Shown: positions 31,461 to 42,636, counted from the first letter of the stretch. The stretch: DNA of 64,000 nt from Zingiber officinale (GCF_018446385.1 NC_056001.1:7087600-7151599); one strand, 5' to 3'. Translations and numbers: made by a program. Notes: generated by a model from the sequence alone, not told the origin.

Positions 31461-32102
31461 CATGGGAGACGCTATGCCGAAGGTTTTCGGAGACCGGGAA
31501 ACCTTCGGCGCAACGTTTTCTTTTGTCCGCAGTTGCGGAGGGTGCTTCTAGCGCAAGCTGTGCAACGTTGAAGATGATTGCCCAAGGCCACATGAGCCTT
31601 GGCTTCTTGTGCACGTCCCGTTAGTGTCATTCTGCACAGTTGTTGCTACCGTTTGATCTCTCCGAGCCCTTTCCAATACGCTTGTATTCTCTCCCGGCGA
31701 CCCTTGGTGTAGCCGCTACTAGTGCGTCACTCGCAATGTAGCGGACCTTGTGTCACAAGGAAGCCCTATGCCAACGGGGAGGGGTTCCCATCTTCGAATC
31801 TTCCGCTGGGCATTTGGCACATGCTTGCCCAATCCGCTTGGGGGAAGACGATGAATAGTACTCAGTTGCGTCTGATGCCTTTCGTACGTTGGATTTGGTG
31901 TATTTAGTAGCGTTGACCCTCAAGTCTTTGATTGTGTCAATTAATAAAAGTATTAATTAATTAACAAATTTGCCTTGCTACTCTATTAATGAGAGGAGCT
32001 TATGATACGTTAAAAGAAAAATTTCAATGAAATATTTAAGGATACATACATAAATTCATGACTCATCATTTTACTTTTTATGGATTCCATTATTTTACGG
32101 GT
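31461..32102. other. Right part of the interrupted reading frame, then unassigned DNA
   Basis: The frame from 27177 would continue here to about 31624 (WETLCRRFSETGKPSA). From 31625 onward small frames show no motifs. 31920-32102 is AT-rich. Confidence 0.3.
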
Positions 32103-32265
32103 ATTGCTAAATGGCCAGAATCTGGCCAACTAGAATATATGTATGCATGCATATGCATGAGTATTTTAGTAATTTCATATGGTCACATTAATTATATGCA
32201 TGTCCATGCATGCATTTTAATTGGGAGATAGAGATTTCTAGCTGGTCAGATTCTGGCCAGCAAGA
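32103..32265. mobile_element. Small MITE with about 28-bp inverted ends
   Basis: The left end TTGCTAAATGGCCAGAATCT continues GGCCAACTAGAA. The right end is its inverse, apart from a 4-base difference and two changes (TTCTAGCTGGTCAGATTCTG, then GCCAGCAA). The middle is rich in ATGCATGCAT. No transposase. Superfamily not determined. Confidence 0.6.
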
Positions 32266-32476
32266 TTTACTCTTATTTTATATGTCTAACCTTAAATATT
32301 TCATTAAGATTTATTTGTTGAGCATATCATTTTTCTAATGAGAGCCATGCTTATTTCTGACCACCAGCAAGATTTACCGTAATTAACATATAATATGATA
32401 TTATGAATGTCACTCCAAATATGATCTGCAGCAGGCATCAATAGATCAAATCTAACTTTTTGGCGATCCATGGCAC

Positions 32477-33240
32477 TAGGGCTGTAAACAAGCCGAGCCG
32501 AGCCGAGCTTTGGGGTGTTCAAGCTTGTTTGATAAGATAACCGAGCGAGCCGAGCCGAGCTTAAAATGAACCAAGCTTTTGAAATGAGTGTTCAAGCTTG
32601 CCTTGGTTTATTTTTTATGAGCTTGAGCTTGTTTGAAGCTTGGCTTGAGCTTGGTTCGTTTATATGTTATCAAGCTCTCAATTCAAGCTTGGCTTGAGCT
32701 TGGTTCGAGCTTGGCTTGAGCTTGGTTTGAGCTTGGTTCGTTTAGATGTTATCAAGCTCTCAATTCAAGCTTGGCTTGAGCTTGGTTCGAGCTTGGCTTG
32801 AGCTTGGTTTGAGCTTGGTTCGTTTAGATGTTATCAAGCTAGCTTGGTTTGAGCTTGGTTCGTTTAGATGTTATCAAGCTCTCAATTCAAGGTTGTTTGA
32901 TTGTTTGAAACTTTTAATTGTTTGATTGATTATTAAGATTGATAATTTAAATTTATTTATTTTATTTTATTATTTATTTATCATATTGAAAAGAATTTTA
33001 TTAATAAATATTGTTCGTGAACATTGTTCACGAACGTTATTCACGAACATTGTTCACGAACGTTGTTCACGAACGTTAACGAGCTGAACACATATGTGTT
33101 CAAGCTTGTTTGTTTAGCTTAACGAGCTGTTCAAGTTTGTTTGTTTAATTAATCTAATGTATATTGAACGAACATAAACAAGCTCTTACCAAGCCGAACA
33201 CCAAGCTTGTTCACGAACGCTTGGTTCATTTACAGCCCTA
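32477..33240. mobile_element. hAT-like non-autonomous element (764 bp)
   Basis: Ends TAGGGCTGTAAA and TTTACAGCCCTA are exact inverses. Flanks CATGGCAC (32469-32476) and CATGTCAC (33241-33248) agree at 7 of 8 bases, the length expected for hAT. The subterminal parts hold AGCCGAGC and CACGAACGTTGTT repeats. Between them, roughly 78-bp units with GAGCTTGGTTCGTTTAGATG recur from 32600 to 32890. No ORF. Confidence 0.8.
32630..32895 (+). repeat. Tandem repeats of GAGCTTGGTT words in the hAT-like element
   Basis: Nested units: GCTTGAGCTTGGTTCGAGCTT is repeated inside larger units ending GTTATCAAGCTCTCAATTC. About three large units are seen, the last partial. Confidence 0.7.
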
Positions 33241-33248
33241 CATGTCAC

Positions 33249-34159
33249 TTTCATAAACGTGTTGTTCGTGCAATTAATAGGAAGGGCACCTAGTGCAATA
33301 ATGATGCGCGATGATTTATTGGCTCTTGGAAGTTGGAATCCAGAATCCAATGGCCTACGGTCCCAAAGGAATATATTCATCCATAATTAAGTTTCCTCCC
33401 CACGTTAATTATCACGTTATTTAAAAAAAAAAGTAATCAAAGATTAATGTATTTAATTAGGCTGGAAAAGTTGCCTATTTTATCCTTTTTCAAAAAAGAA
33501 ATCAGCATTATACTCCAGATTCTGAGGTCAAGTGTTGAAGTTATACTCGGTGTTTGTTCTTATTTGTGCTAAGAATATTCCCGAAATTGAATTATTTTGT
33601 CAAAGCTGATCAAAATGTCTATCTTGGATTCCTGATGCCCATGCTCCGTTACCTTTATAATTATGTCGGGAACTATCGATCGGTTATGTAGCTGAATATA
33701 TAAAATTCATGACTTTCCAGCTCGTTATTGAATAGATTCTAATATGCGTACAGTGTTTTTTCCGATAAGATAGAACAAGTGGATATGTAGTGGGCTAGCC
33801 ATTATATACATGGCGTTAAGTGTCCTCGAGAATTTTGATCTCTGATTGCTTAAGTTGTCCGAGAAGAATATAATATATAGGTACCGACTTTGGTACATGA
33901 ATCGTTTTTCTTTTTCAAGCGTGCAGTCCAGACGAGCGAGAGCTGGAAAAGCCACGCACTTGATAAATTTGAAAACTCTTCATAACTATATATATATTCT
34001 TATAAATTATATAGATCTCCATGTATATATTTTTTTCTTTGTCAGATTACTATACTGGAATATAATTTGGCCTTCATTATTCTCCAACGAGCTAGCAAGC
34101 CTTCCCCATATATAATTAACGCCCAAATGCTTTACAGGTTTTCTTAAGCCCAGCTAGCT
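33249..34159. other. Intergenic, no gene seen
   Basis: AT-rich. Frames at 33186-33380, 33725-33955 and 33846-34115 show no motifs. Confidence 0.45.
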
Positions 34160-34296
34160 AAAAAGTCTAGGAGATCATGGTGACAAAAGATGAATACGTT
34201 CGTTTTCAGCATCCTCGTCAATTCGTCCTAGGATCAAGACGGACGACTACTAGCCTTGGAAATAATGACTAACATATAAAGGAGATATTTGTATCA
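34160..34296 (-). repeat. Truncated tRNA-derived SINE, tandem to a fuller copy
   Basis: Shares AAAAGTCTAG(G/A)AGATCATG and GACTAACATATAA(G/A) with the adjoining copy at 34297-34491 but lacks its promoter end. It may be half of a SINE dimer. Confidence 0.5.
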
Positions 34297-34491
34297 AAAA
34301 GTCTAGAAGATCATGATGGCAAAATTAAAACGAATACGCTCATCCCGTCATAGGGCCAACACGGAGGAGCTAAATTACAGACGACTATTAGCCTTTGGAA
34401 TAGTGACTAACATATAAGAAAGACATTTACCTCGACTTTACTAAGATTTGAATCTCATGAAATACGTTAACCATTAGACTGTTCAGAAGGG
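34297..34491 (-). repeat. tRNA-derived SINE
   Basis: On the minus strand it begins near CCCTTCTGAACAGTCTAATG and has an A-box-like GGTTAACG and a B-box-like GATTCAAATCT. The body contains GTCGAGGTAAATGTCT, ATTCCAAAGGCTAATAGTCG and TCCGTGTTGGCCC. The same body occurs at 53286-53520 on the plus strand, so a family is shown within the window. Confidence 0.6.
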
Positions 34492-34528
34492 AGAAACAGT
34501 CTAGGAGATCATGCACGGGTTAAAGTGG

Positions 34529-34536
<8 letters not shown>

Positions 34537-34573
<37 letters not shown>

Positions 34574-34575
34574 TA
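34537..34575. repeat. TA/CA microsatellite
   Basis: An alternating TA run that ends in CACACACA. Confidence 0.9.
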
Positions 34576-34615
34576 GAAACTTCAGCTGTTATCAAGAGTG
34601 TTTGCAGCGTATCAT

Positions 34616-35065
34616 TTAGCATAAGAGGGATAAGCTCGAGGGAGAGAGAAATGCCCTAGTGTCGAGGGAGATTAGCTGCGAGAGGAACGTTGGCGCCCAA
34701 TGATCGATGAGACAAAGTCCGTGTCCGAGGGTCTGCTTCGTTCGCGGGTTTTTGCAAAGAGGGAGGAGAGGGCCATCGAGGAGAGGAGGGGTCACGCTGC
34801 GAGACAAAGTGCGCGCCGACGAGGAGAGGAGGGCTTCGGAGAGGGAGGAGAGGGGCACGACGGGGAGAGGAGGGATTCGGAGATGGAGGAGGAGAGGAGG
34901 GCTTCGGAGAGGGGCACGACGGGGAGAGGAGGGATTTGGAGAGGGAGGAGGAGAGGAGGGCTTCGGACAGGGAGAGGGCTTCGAAGAGGGAGGAGTCGGC
35001 GCGGCGTTTGTGGGAAGTGCGGTTTTGCTTTGCTTTTTGATTTGAACTCGTATGCTGATGTGTAA
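34616..35065. repeat. GA-rich minisatellite and low-complexity region
   Basis: From about 34800 to 34990 units of about 57-60 bp containing GGAGAGGAGGG(C/A)TTCGGAGA and GGGCACGACGGGGAGAGG are repeated about three times. The Arg/Gly/Glu-rich frame 34700-35065 (+) and the Pro-rich frame opposite are by-products of this composition. Confidence 0.65.
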
Positions 35066-35149
35066 GTGGCGCAGATTATTTTGCTAGCTCGGATGAAGCG
35101 AATGGGTTTTGCCGCAACAAAACCGCACAGAAGCACCGCAACATACAAG

Positions 35150-35154
<5 letters not shown>

Positions 35155-35188
<34 letters not shown>
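35155..35188. repeat. TA microsatellite
   Basis: Alternating TA run of about 34 bases. Confidence 0.9.
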
Positions 35189-35191
<3 letters not shown>

Positions 35192-35246
35192 TATTCTATT
35201 CAAAGCATTAATTGTAAGCTTATGGCTCCATCGTACTGTTTATGTT

Positions 35247-35401
35247 TTGAGAAATGATATTCTTAAGAAAAAATCTCAAGGAAAACTCTTAAGGATAGAC
35301 ATATGAATGATGAGACCCACAAAAAGTGAAATGGTGGGTCCTATCATTTATGTGTCTATCCTTAAGAATTTTTCTTGAGATTTTTCCTTAAGAATATCAT
35401 A
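35247..35401. mobile_element. Fold-back MITE (about 155 bp)
   Basis: The left half, from ATGATATTCTTAAG to ATGAGACCCA, is the near-exact inverse of the right half, from TGGGTCCTATCATT to CTTAAGAATATCAT. Only about 15 bases (CAAAAAGTGAAATGG) are unpaired in the middle. No coding capacity. No clear target duplication. Confidence 0.7.
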
Positions 35402-35664
35402 GCTCTTATGTTTTAATGCATGTTTTGGTTTTTTCTTATTCTAAAAGCTTTCTACAAAGGCGTGATACGAGATACAGAATCTTATGAGCGAATCCAAATA
35501 CGACGTGGTAATTAAAGTTAGAATAATATGGTAGTTCAAGTTAAAGGAAGGGATAATTAAAGTGTCATTCTTAATAGGACTTAGCTCCTTATTTAGTGCG
35601 AAGGTTTTTGATCGAGTCGGGTTTGGAGGATCTAGCTAGTGGTTTACTTTCTTGTCAATATTTA

Positions 35665-36848
35665 GGGAGTGTTTGGTTCTCTCTTAAGAATCGGAATGGG
35701 AATGAGTATCATAGTATTATGGAATGGGAATGGGAATGGGTATGAGCTTGCATATCATTCTTAAAAATGTTGTTTGGTTAGTTAAATATTTTCAATCAGA
35801 ATGAACCTAAATTTCCTTTTTTACCCTTACAGGAAAATAAGAGAAAAAATTAGATGGAAGAGAAAGTTGAATGTGAGAGAAACAAATGATGAGAGAGAAA
35901 AAAACATGATGAGAGAGAAAATGTGTTGGGAAAAAAATAAAGAGAGAGAAAGTATGATGAGAGTACATGATAGGAGAGATTGAGAAGAGAAAAAGTATGA
36001 TGAGAGAAAAAGTGTGCTAAGAGAGAAAGAGTGATTGGAAAAAATGAAGAGAGAGAAAATGAAAGAGTGAGGAGAGAGAAAGTACGATGAGAGAGAAAAT
36101 TGGTTGAGAGAGACAGTGATGAGAAAAAATGAAGAGAGAGAAAGTAGGTTGAGAGAAAAATGATGGGAAAAAATGAAGAGAGAGAAAATATGATGAGAGA
36201 AAATGAGAGACTGGGAAGAGAGAAAGTATTATGAGATAGAAAATGTGCTGAGAGAAAAAGTGTGATTAGAGAAAATAAAGAGAAAAAATATGTTGAGAGA
36301 GAATGAAGAGAGAGAAAGTGTGATGAGAGAAAATGAGGAGAGAGAGTATGGTGAGAGAGAAAGTACGATGAGAGAGAAAGTGTGATGAGAGAGAAAGTAT
36401 GATGAAAAAATAAGGAGAAGTGTGTAATGGGAGAGAAAGTGTGATGGAAGATAATGAAGAGAGAGAAAATGAGGAGAGAGAGTGTATGATGGGAGAAAAT
36501 ATAGAGAGAAAATGGTAGAGAATGTGTGATGAGAGAGAATGAGGAGAGAGAAAGTATGTTGAGAGAGAAAGTGTGATGATAAAATAAGGAAAGAGAAAAT
36601 ATGATGAGAGAAAACAAGAAAAGAGAGTGTGGAATTAAAAAAAAAATGAACAAATATATTAAGGGTATTTTTGTCTAAAACTTAATTTACATTTCTATTC
36701 CATCAAAACCCAAGGGAGGGGGTGGATTTCATCCATACCCAAGTTTTTGGGTTTCATTCCAAAATCTTGATTCCATTTCCATCATCAAACACAAGGTTTG
36801 GGAATGAATCCATTCCCTCATTCCCAAACCCATAAACCAAACGCCACC
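35665..36848 (-). mobile_element. Harbinger-like non-autonomous element, copy 2
   Basis: Ends GGGAGTGTTTGGTT and AACCAAACGCCACC with a TTA target duplication at both sides (35662-35664 and 36849-36851). The interior (35830-36650) is a GA-rich repeat, the complement of that in copy 1, so the two copies lie in opposite orientation. The stop-free frame 35850-36653 (-) of 267 codons corresponds to the frame seen in copy 1. Confidence 0.8.
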
Positions 36849-37031
36849 TTAATGTATAGCTGAGTGTCTGGGTTATCGTCGCTCGTGCTAAAGAAAGGAC
36901 TAGCATATCATAAGGACCAGACGAGAATATATTCGTCCCCCAAAAGCCTGGTTATCTATTTTTAGAGTACAATTTCATATACAACCAGTTTGACATAGGG
37001 ACTTTCATTGCTCATTTATTCTTTCGTCCTT

Positions 37032-37386
37032 CAGGGGCGGATCTATATTAGGACGTGAGGGGGCCATGGCCCCCCAAAATTTTTTAATAATATAATTTTA
37101 TAGAGAAATTTTTAAAATTTTATTAGTATATATATAATTTTATCCCAATTTAAAATATGTATAGTTGGTCAAATGATAAGTTTTGTTTTTATTGTAACAC
37201 ACCTCTTGAGTTCGACGTAGGACTGAATTTTAATTTTTTTTTCTTCTTTATTTTTCATATTTCAACTAAATATACATTATGCATTTTGAACGTTTGGAGA
37301 GGTCATTATTATATAATACATTTAATAATTATTTTTGTCACTTAGTATACGACCCCCTAAAACCTAAAATCCTAGATCTGCCTCTG
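37032..37386. mobile_element. TIR-bounded MITE (355 bp), superfamily uncertain
   Basis: Ends CAGGGGCGGATCTA and TAGATCTGCCTCTG agree as inverses at 12 of 14 bases. The interior is AT-rich, with a G/C-rich block GGGGGCCATGGCCCCCC after the left end. No clean target duplication. A hAT origin is possible but not shown. Confidence 0.55.
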
Positions 37387-37559
37387 ACGCCGTCCTACGT
37401 AGGGGCAAGCGAGTCTAAAGTTGACCAGGGTTACAGAGCTCATGATATCACTTTAGAGACATGCCTCCGAATATAAGGATGACCAGCTGAAGGTATCAGT
37501 CGAACCCTTTGGGGCTCTATTCCCCATTCTCCAAAAGAAAGCATCCCTGCATAAGGTCG

Positions 37560-38290
37560 GTTGGTCATATAACCGCTCGGACCTAGGGAGCTCAGTTCTC
37601 TATTATATAATTAAATCTATGTCATTTATCATATACCTGAAACAGCCTTAAGGGTCAAGCGTTCTACCACGTTCAATACTTGCTTATGCTGGAGGCAACT
37701 GGCTGGCTAAGTGTTCGGTCAGGATATATTCAAGAGACAACTTTATCAGAGAACCATAACAACCTGTCAGAGAACACCAGCCATTTGTCAGAGAATATTC
37801 TTTTGTTATCACGTGAACATTTAATAGAACCTTCCTTGAAGATGACTACACTTCTATTAGCCGACACTTTAAGACGGCATATTCCTTCAACCACCTTATT
37901 AATGACATCAGTTACAAAAAGAGTATGCACGAGTAAAAGAAGATTCCTCGGACAGTGACTATGCGCCTCCCAGGCTATATTTATTCTCTTACTCAATAAC
38001 TTCTAACACCAGACATTCTCTACCATCTCATAATTGCGGAAGTTATAGAGGTGATATATAAAGGGGAGTCTTCTCCGATGGGGGGTACTCTTTTTACAGC
38101 AATCTCATTTACATACATACATCATACTATTTAATTTTTCGTTCAGACATTACATTGACTTGAGCATTAGAAGACTTTTGTCAGATATTCTTTCCCTGAT
38201 TTTTCGTCGACACTGACATTCTGTTACTCATTTAAGTGTGTGCAAAGAGGATCCGTGTGCCCACCTACATCCCCTTCTTCAATCAAAAGT
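37560..38290 (+). repeat. LTR fragment of the Tat-like family
   Basis: Shares AACACCAGACATTCT, repeated GTCAGAGAA(T/C) words, a TATA motif (TATATAAAG near 38051) and TTGACTTGAGC with the LTR at 8142-8934, in the same order. No polypurine tract or primer site is next to it, so it is a fragment or a solo LTR whose ends I could not fix. Confidence 0.55.
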
Positions 38291-38480
38291 CCGTTCGATC
38301 AATATTACAACTACTTATCCAGCAAGTGATCTAGCATACCATCTCTAATTTCCAAACAGGATCAAGACGCATCCTATCCAAGCTCTCTACCTCAGTGACT
38401 ACTGAGTCGTTCATTAATGAATAAGCTTGGTAGCAGTAAGGCGGTAAACTTAGCTCATTCATATGTATGAATGAACACCC

Positions 38481-38837
38481 TGTTTGGAAATAACTTAAGT
38501 CATGGAATTGAATTGAATTCCATAAGGAGTTGAATTCAATTCTCATATTTGGAATGAATTGCAACTTAAGTTATGGAATTCTTATGTTTTACCATTTTAT
38601 CCTTCTCTCTTTTTTCTTTTCTTTTTTTACAAAGAAGAGAGAATGAGGGCACAATGGACATAATATGGAGAATTGAATTCCCTATCTAAATCACACATAA
38701 AGAGGTGTGATTTACTTTTGCCTTGTTTGATGGAATTGGAATTGAATTCCATATCAATTCTTAGCTAAAAAATCATTCCAAAGCATGAAATTCAATTCCA
38801 ATTCTAAAAGGAATTGAATTCCATTTCATTCCAAACA
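38481..38837. mobile_element. MITE-like element with GTTTGGAA ends
   Basis: It starts TGTTTGGAAATAA and ends TTCATTCCAAACA. The body is full of GGAATTGAATTCC palindromes in both orientations. Size about 357 bp. The target duplication is unclear. Confidence 0.5.
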
Positions 38838-39329
38838 TGCTGGAACTCAATTGTAATTTTATTTATGTAGTATTCAAATACATAAAAAAAATATAGAATT
38901 TAAAATTATTTATAATAAACTAAAATTAAATAAGTATTTCGAGATTATTGTAACTAGAAATGTAAGAAGAGGCGGAATAGAGGGGAGGAGAGAAAAGAGA
39001 AAGAATGAGTAAATGATGGGGAAAGTCAGGAGCTGGCTGATGTCTAAACAGTTAGCTGTGAGAAGAAAGGAAGCTGAAGCGGGATGAGGAGAAGTGGGAT
39101 AGCAATGGTAACGACAACCGGAGGGGGGAAAAAAAGAAGTCCTTGGCAATGAAGATATAAGTGGATTTATAATTAGTATGGTTTAGTAGGATAGCTTGGA
39201 TCCTATATATGGTAGAGTTAATATGTTAGATATATACTCACTATGATAGAATAATTTTATTGCTTTTGATGGTCTCGAATTACACAATTTGTGATGACCT
39301 ATAAGTCATTGCGTTGAACCATCGTAGAG
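38838..39329. other. Intergenic, no gene seen
   Basis: AT-rich with a purine-rich stretch at 38970-39010. No motif. Confidence 0.45.
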
Positions 39330-39720
39330 ATGGCCATCTCCGATAACAAAGGAGGTACTTGTCAATACATCCAAGACAAGTCACATGGTGTTATCATCAA
39401 TCTCCAAAACGAAAGAGACTTGAGAATTTGGATTTATTTGATTCTATGTCCAACTGCATATGATGAACTATATGGTTTTCTCATGGGCTTCGGATCTGTG
39501 TGCCCAATTCCCGATGGAGCTCAAGGACACCTCTGCAGTCTTTGCGAGCAGAGCTCGTTCATGGAAGAAGCTGAGAAGATGTTGCAGGAATTCATCGTGG
39601 ATGATGAAGATTGAAGGCCGAGTGTGGTTAGAAACAGAGGAGGTGTGGGAGGAAGACTGTTGGTTTGGCAGCTTCAGAGGCAGTAATGCTTCGCGCATAT
39701 ACTTTCCAACTTGTAAATGA
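39330..39720 (+). other. Possible gene fragment, unidentified
   Basis: Two overlapping frames (39330-39614, MAISDNKGG; 39460-39720) carry mixed, non-repetitive composition. The first has HLCSLCEQ and EEAEKMLQEF, which hints at a helical repeat protein but is too short to assign. It lies tail-to-tail with the cyclophilin gene. I cannot say whether it is transcribed. Confidence 0.25.
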
Positions 39721-39843
39721 ATTGAGATGGCTTCACACTAGTAAAAATTGGACAAGACAGAACAAGACTTCCCTATTTCCATTTTTTTTCTATAACAAAA
39801 TGGAGATAAAAATGATAGTATTAATCAAAAACAAGGTAGCAAG

Positions 39844-40850
39844 TTATTGTTCTACTCCGCTAGCTAAGCCACAATTGGTGACTACAACCTTGGCATACGG
39901 GCGATTAAAGCCTCTCTCCGCGACCACTGCCCTTTTATCTCCGATCAACTTCGCCACCCTGCTCACCCCCCAAAAAAACAATGTATATAAATAAAATAAA
40001 ATAAAGAAAAAATTGATTAATTAATCAAATACCTGAAATAAGGGGAACTGGTATTCTCTTGTACGGTCTTCACCTTGGAGATCTTCTCCACCACGTCCAT
40101 CCCTTCCACGACTCTCCCTATCACCAGCGTCGACGCGTCCAGCTCTGGCGAGTCCTTCACGACTATGACGAACTCTGTCCCGTTTGGGTCCTTTCGGATC
40201 TCCTCTGCGTCGATCTCCAGCTTGCCTTCTCTAGCAACCAGCTTGAGTTTCGGCGGCGGTTTGGTCGGGTCTCTGATGATGAGTCCTAGAGAGCCGACCG
40301 CGTTCTTGGTGCCGGAGCAGTTCTTGCTTAGCGACTCCCACTCCGCCACAAGGTTTTCCGCCGCCAAATTGCCGCCGCCTCCCCTTCTCGCGAGTTCGAC
40401 GTCGACGCCGTAGGATCTCACGCCGCTGTGCTGGACGTAACCGGGAACGATCTTGACAAACTCCTTGCGCCGGTAGCTGATGCCAGCGGCGCCGGTGACA
40501 AGGTCGGCGAACCTGGAGGAGCCGAAGGGGACGGCATCGCCGTAGAGGCCGACGGTGATCCGGCCGGCGGGCGCGCCGTCGATGGAGACATCAAGGAAGG
40601 CTTTCTCTGTGATCGTTTGGGCGCTGCAGTCGGTGGTGGAAGTAGGCACTTCGTCAGCCTTCGCCTGCCTGTACCAGAAGGTGGAGACGAGGAGGGGCAG
40701 CGTAGAGGCAGCAGCGACGGCGAGGTCCCGCCGAAGGAGTTTATGAGGTCTTGGAACTTGGAAGGGAAGACCGGTGGCTGGCGGTGGTGGAGGAGGAGGT
40801 TGCAGAATTGGAAGTTGTGGGTTCAGGGACTGGTGCAGGATCTGCTTCAT
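39844..40850 (-). CDS. CYP26-2: Thylakoid-lumen cyclophilin-like protein, CYP26-2 type, two exons
   Basis: Exon 1 is 40850-40033 and exon 2 is 39958-39844, with a 74-bp GT-AG intron (donor CAG/GTATTT, acceptor GAGCAG/G). Joined length is 933 bp, 310 aa plus stop; without the splice the frame ends 4 codons into the intron. Residues 1-40 are a Pro-rich chloroplast transit peptide. RR at 40-41, a hydrophobic stretch and AKA before residue 66 form a Tat-type lumen signal. Residues about 80-285 are a divergent cyclophilin domain; exon 2 gives VAKLIGDKRAVVAERGF and the end GLASGVEQ. The key Arg of active cyclophilins (FHR...PG) is Lys here (FVKIVPG), so isomerase activity is doubtful. The likely place is the thylakoid lumen. 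The minus leader holds a short upstream ORF near 40904. Match to Arabidopsis CYP26-2 is from family memory. Confidence 0.88.
39959..40032 (-). other. Intron of the CYP26-2-like gene
   Basis: GT at 40032-40031 and AG at 39960-39959; phase 2. It splits the Arg codon in PYFR-VAKL. Confidence 0.85.
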
Positions 40851-41035
40851 TTTTGCGAATATTCGGTTTCCTTTATGGTAGACCGATTCCCCGAGTTTTC
40901 GCCATTAATATTAACTTGGTCAGTGTTGCTTTGGTGGCTGGTTCTACTTTGTTCCGATGCCTGTGGATAAGGAAAGAAGATTGGTGGTCTATCCATTTTA
41001 TTCAATGGAAGGGAGGTCATGAAGTGTTTCTTTAA

Positions 41036-42636
41036 TTATTTTTTTAAAGACAAATTAATGCTTTGGAGTGATGATAGCATGTAAAAGGTGAATCCTCAAT
41101 ACTTTCGTCAGTCATCGCAGATCAACACGAAAAAAAATAAATCATGGATAACTACTAATTTTTGGATCCAAGCAGAGGGGGGGAAGAACATGATCTGCCA
41201 ATTTTATGCAAGATTAAGTTCTTCCACTACAACTACAAAATTTATGGAAATTGAAAAGCCACCTTCAACAAGCACAACAACAAGTCTTGTATAACCAGAA
41301 AACCTCTTTGGGCGGATCAAAACTTCATCAAGGAAAAAAGAAGAGGAAAGGAAAGATATTTAGAAATTTAGTAGAAGGAAAAAAGGATTTCTTAGAGAAA
41401 AAAAATTCCAATGTGATGCCATCATTTGGCTCAAATATACCAACATGATCTGCATATAGAAAGGTTCCAAACTGATGTGATCCAATTATCGATAATTTCA
41501 ACAACTGATATATAAAAATTAGCATGGAAGAAAGAAATGCAATTATTAGCAAATCTTGCAGAAAAGCATAGAAACAGGGATGATGCTTGTGCCACTAGCT
41601 AGCAAGTAGCACCTAAATTCGGAAAAAACGAATAATGGACAAGTTCAGTTGCATGTCGCATTCAATCAAATGCGATGTTTCCACTTTATTGAGAGACAAT
41701 TCTATGAAAACTAAAATAGAATGGAGCTCAACAACACTATACATATAAATATAAAGATCAAAGTTTCTGGATGGATAAGTGTGAGAGGGTGAAGTGTAAC
41801 GAAATTTCAAGATTTTGCAGGCAAATCTTGTTGATATGCTAGAGAAATGAATTTACCTTGTTGGAAGATGAGCTTTACATGAAAATGTAGTTCTAGCATC
41901 TCTAAGCAATTTCCACCACCTTCGAAGAAGACAGTGGAATAAGGTATTCTATCTCTGTTTTAAATCCCATGCTCAAAATGCATAGTTTGAAATGCTATAG
42001 ATGCCTCAATGGAACACTCCATGTGACTAGGAACTCGGTGATTGAAAGGTTTCAATTGGTAATCTTCACAAATAAAAATAAAGGTAAGCTCTTGAAAAAT
42101 ACAATGATCCCCTATATCAACTAATTTGATGGAGCTCACTGAAGCACAACTTCTGAGTAAAGACACAATCCAATTGAATGGTTTTGCATGTTTTATTCTT
42201 TCATGGAACCTAATGGTTTCACCAGGAAATCCTAACTCAGAGTCCTGAAGTCAGACACTTACAATGCCGCGCTTCATGTACTATCTTGTCCAGAGGAAAT
42301 TGTACAACCAACCCTAAATTTAAGTATAAAGTAATAAATAAATGATTTTGACATCAACCAGCCATGCATAGAGCTTACAAAAACAGTTCCTAGGTGGACA
42401 TGCAGAAATAGACTTTTTATTTAAATTCACTTAGTAGCCAGACAAACAAAAACATCACAACCAAATAATACAACTTTGTTTCAAATTTAACAATGCCCCA
42501 TACGACTCCTTCCATGACTGTTCAATAAACTACTCAATTTTCTTCTATAAAATCATCCTCATGAATGTCCGGAGAGTCCAATGATCAGGAGCTTGATAAT
42601 TAAGATGTTATCAATATTTTTTGGACTACTAAAGAA
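41036..42636. other. Intergenic, no gene seen
   Basis: Small frames on both strands show no motifs. No repeat was recognised. Confidence 0.4.

Noticed and set aside
34700-35065. 121-aa Arg/Gly/Glu-rich frame
   Set aside because: Arises from a GA-rich minisatellite; three frames on both strands are open for the same reason.
35850-36653. 267-aa minus-strand frame of similar composition
   Set aside because: Same repeat in the inverted second copy; treated as a repeat property.
40059-40970. Plus-strand frames over the cyclophilin exon
   Set aside because: Shadows of the minus-strand gene, Arg/Gly/Asp-rich without motifs.
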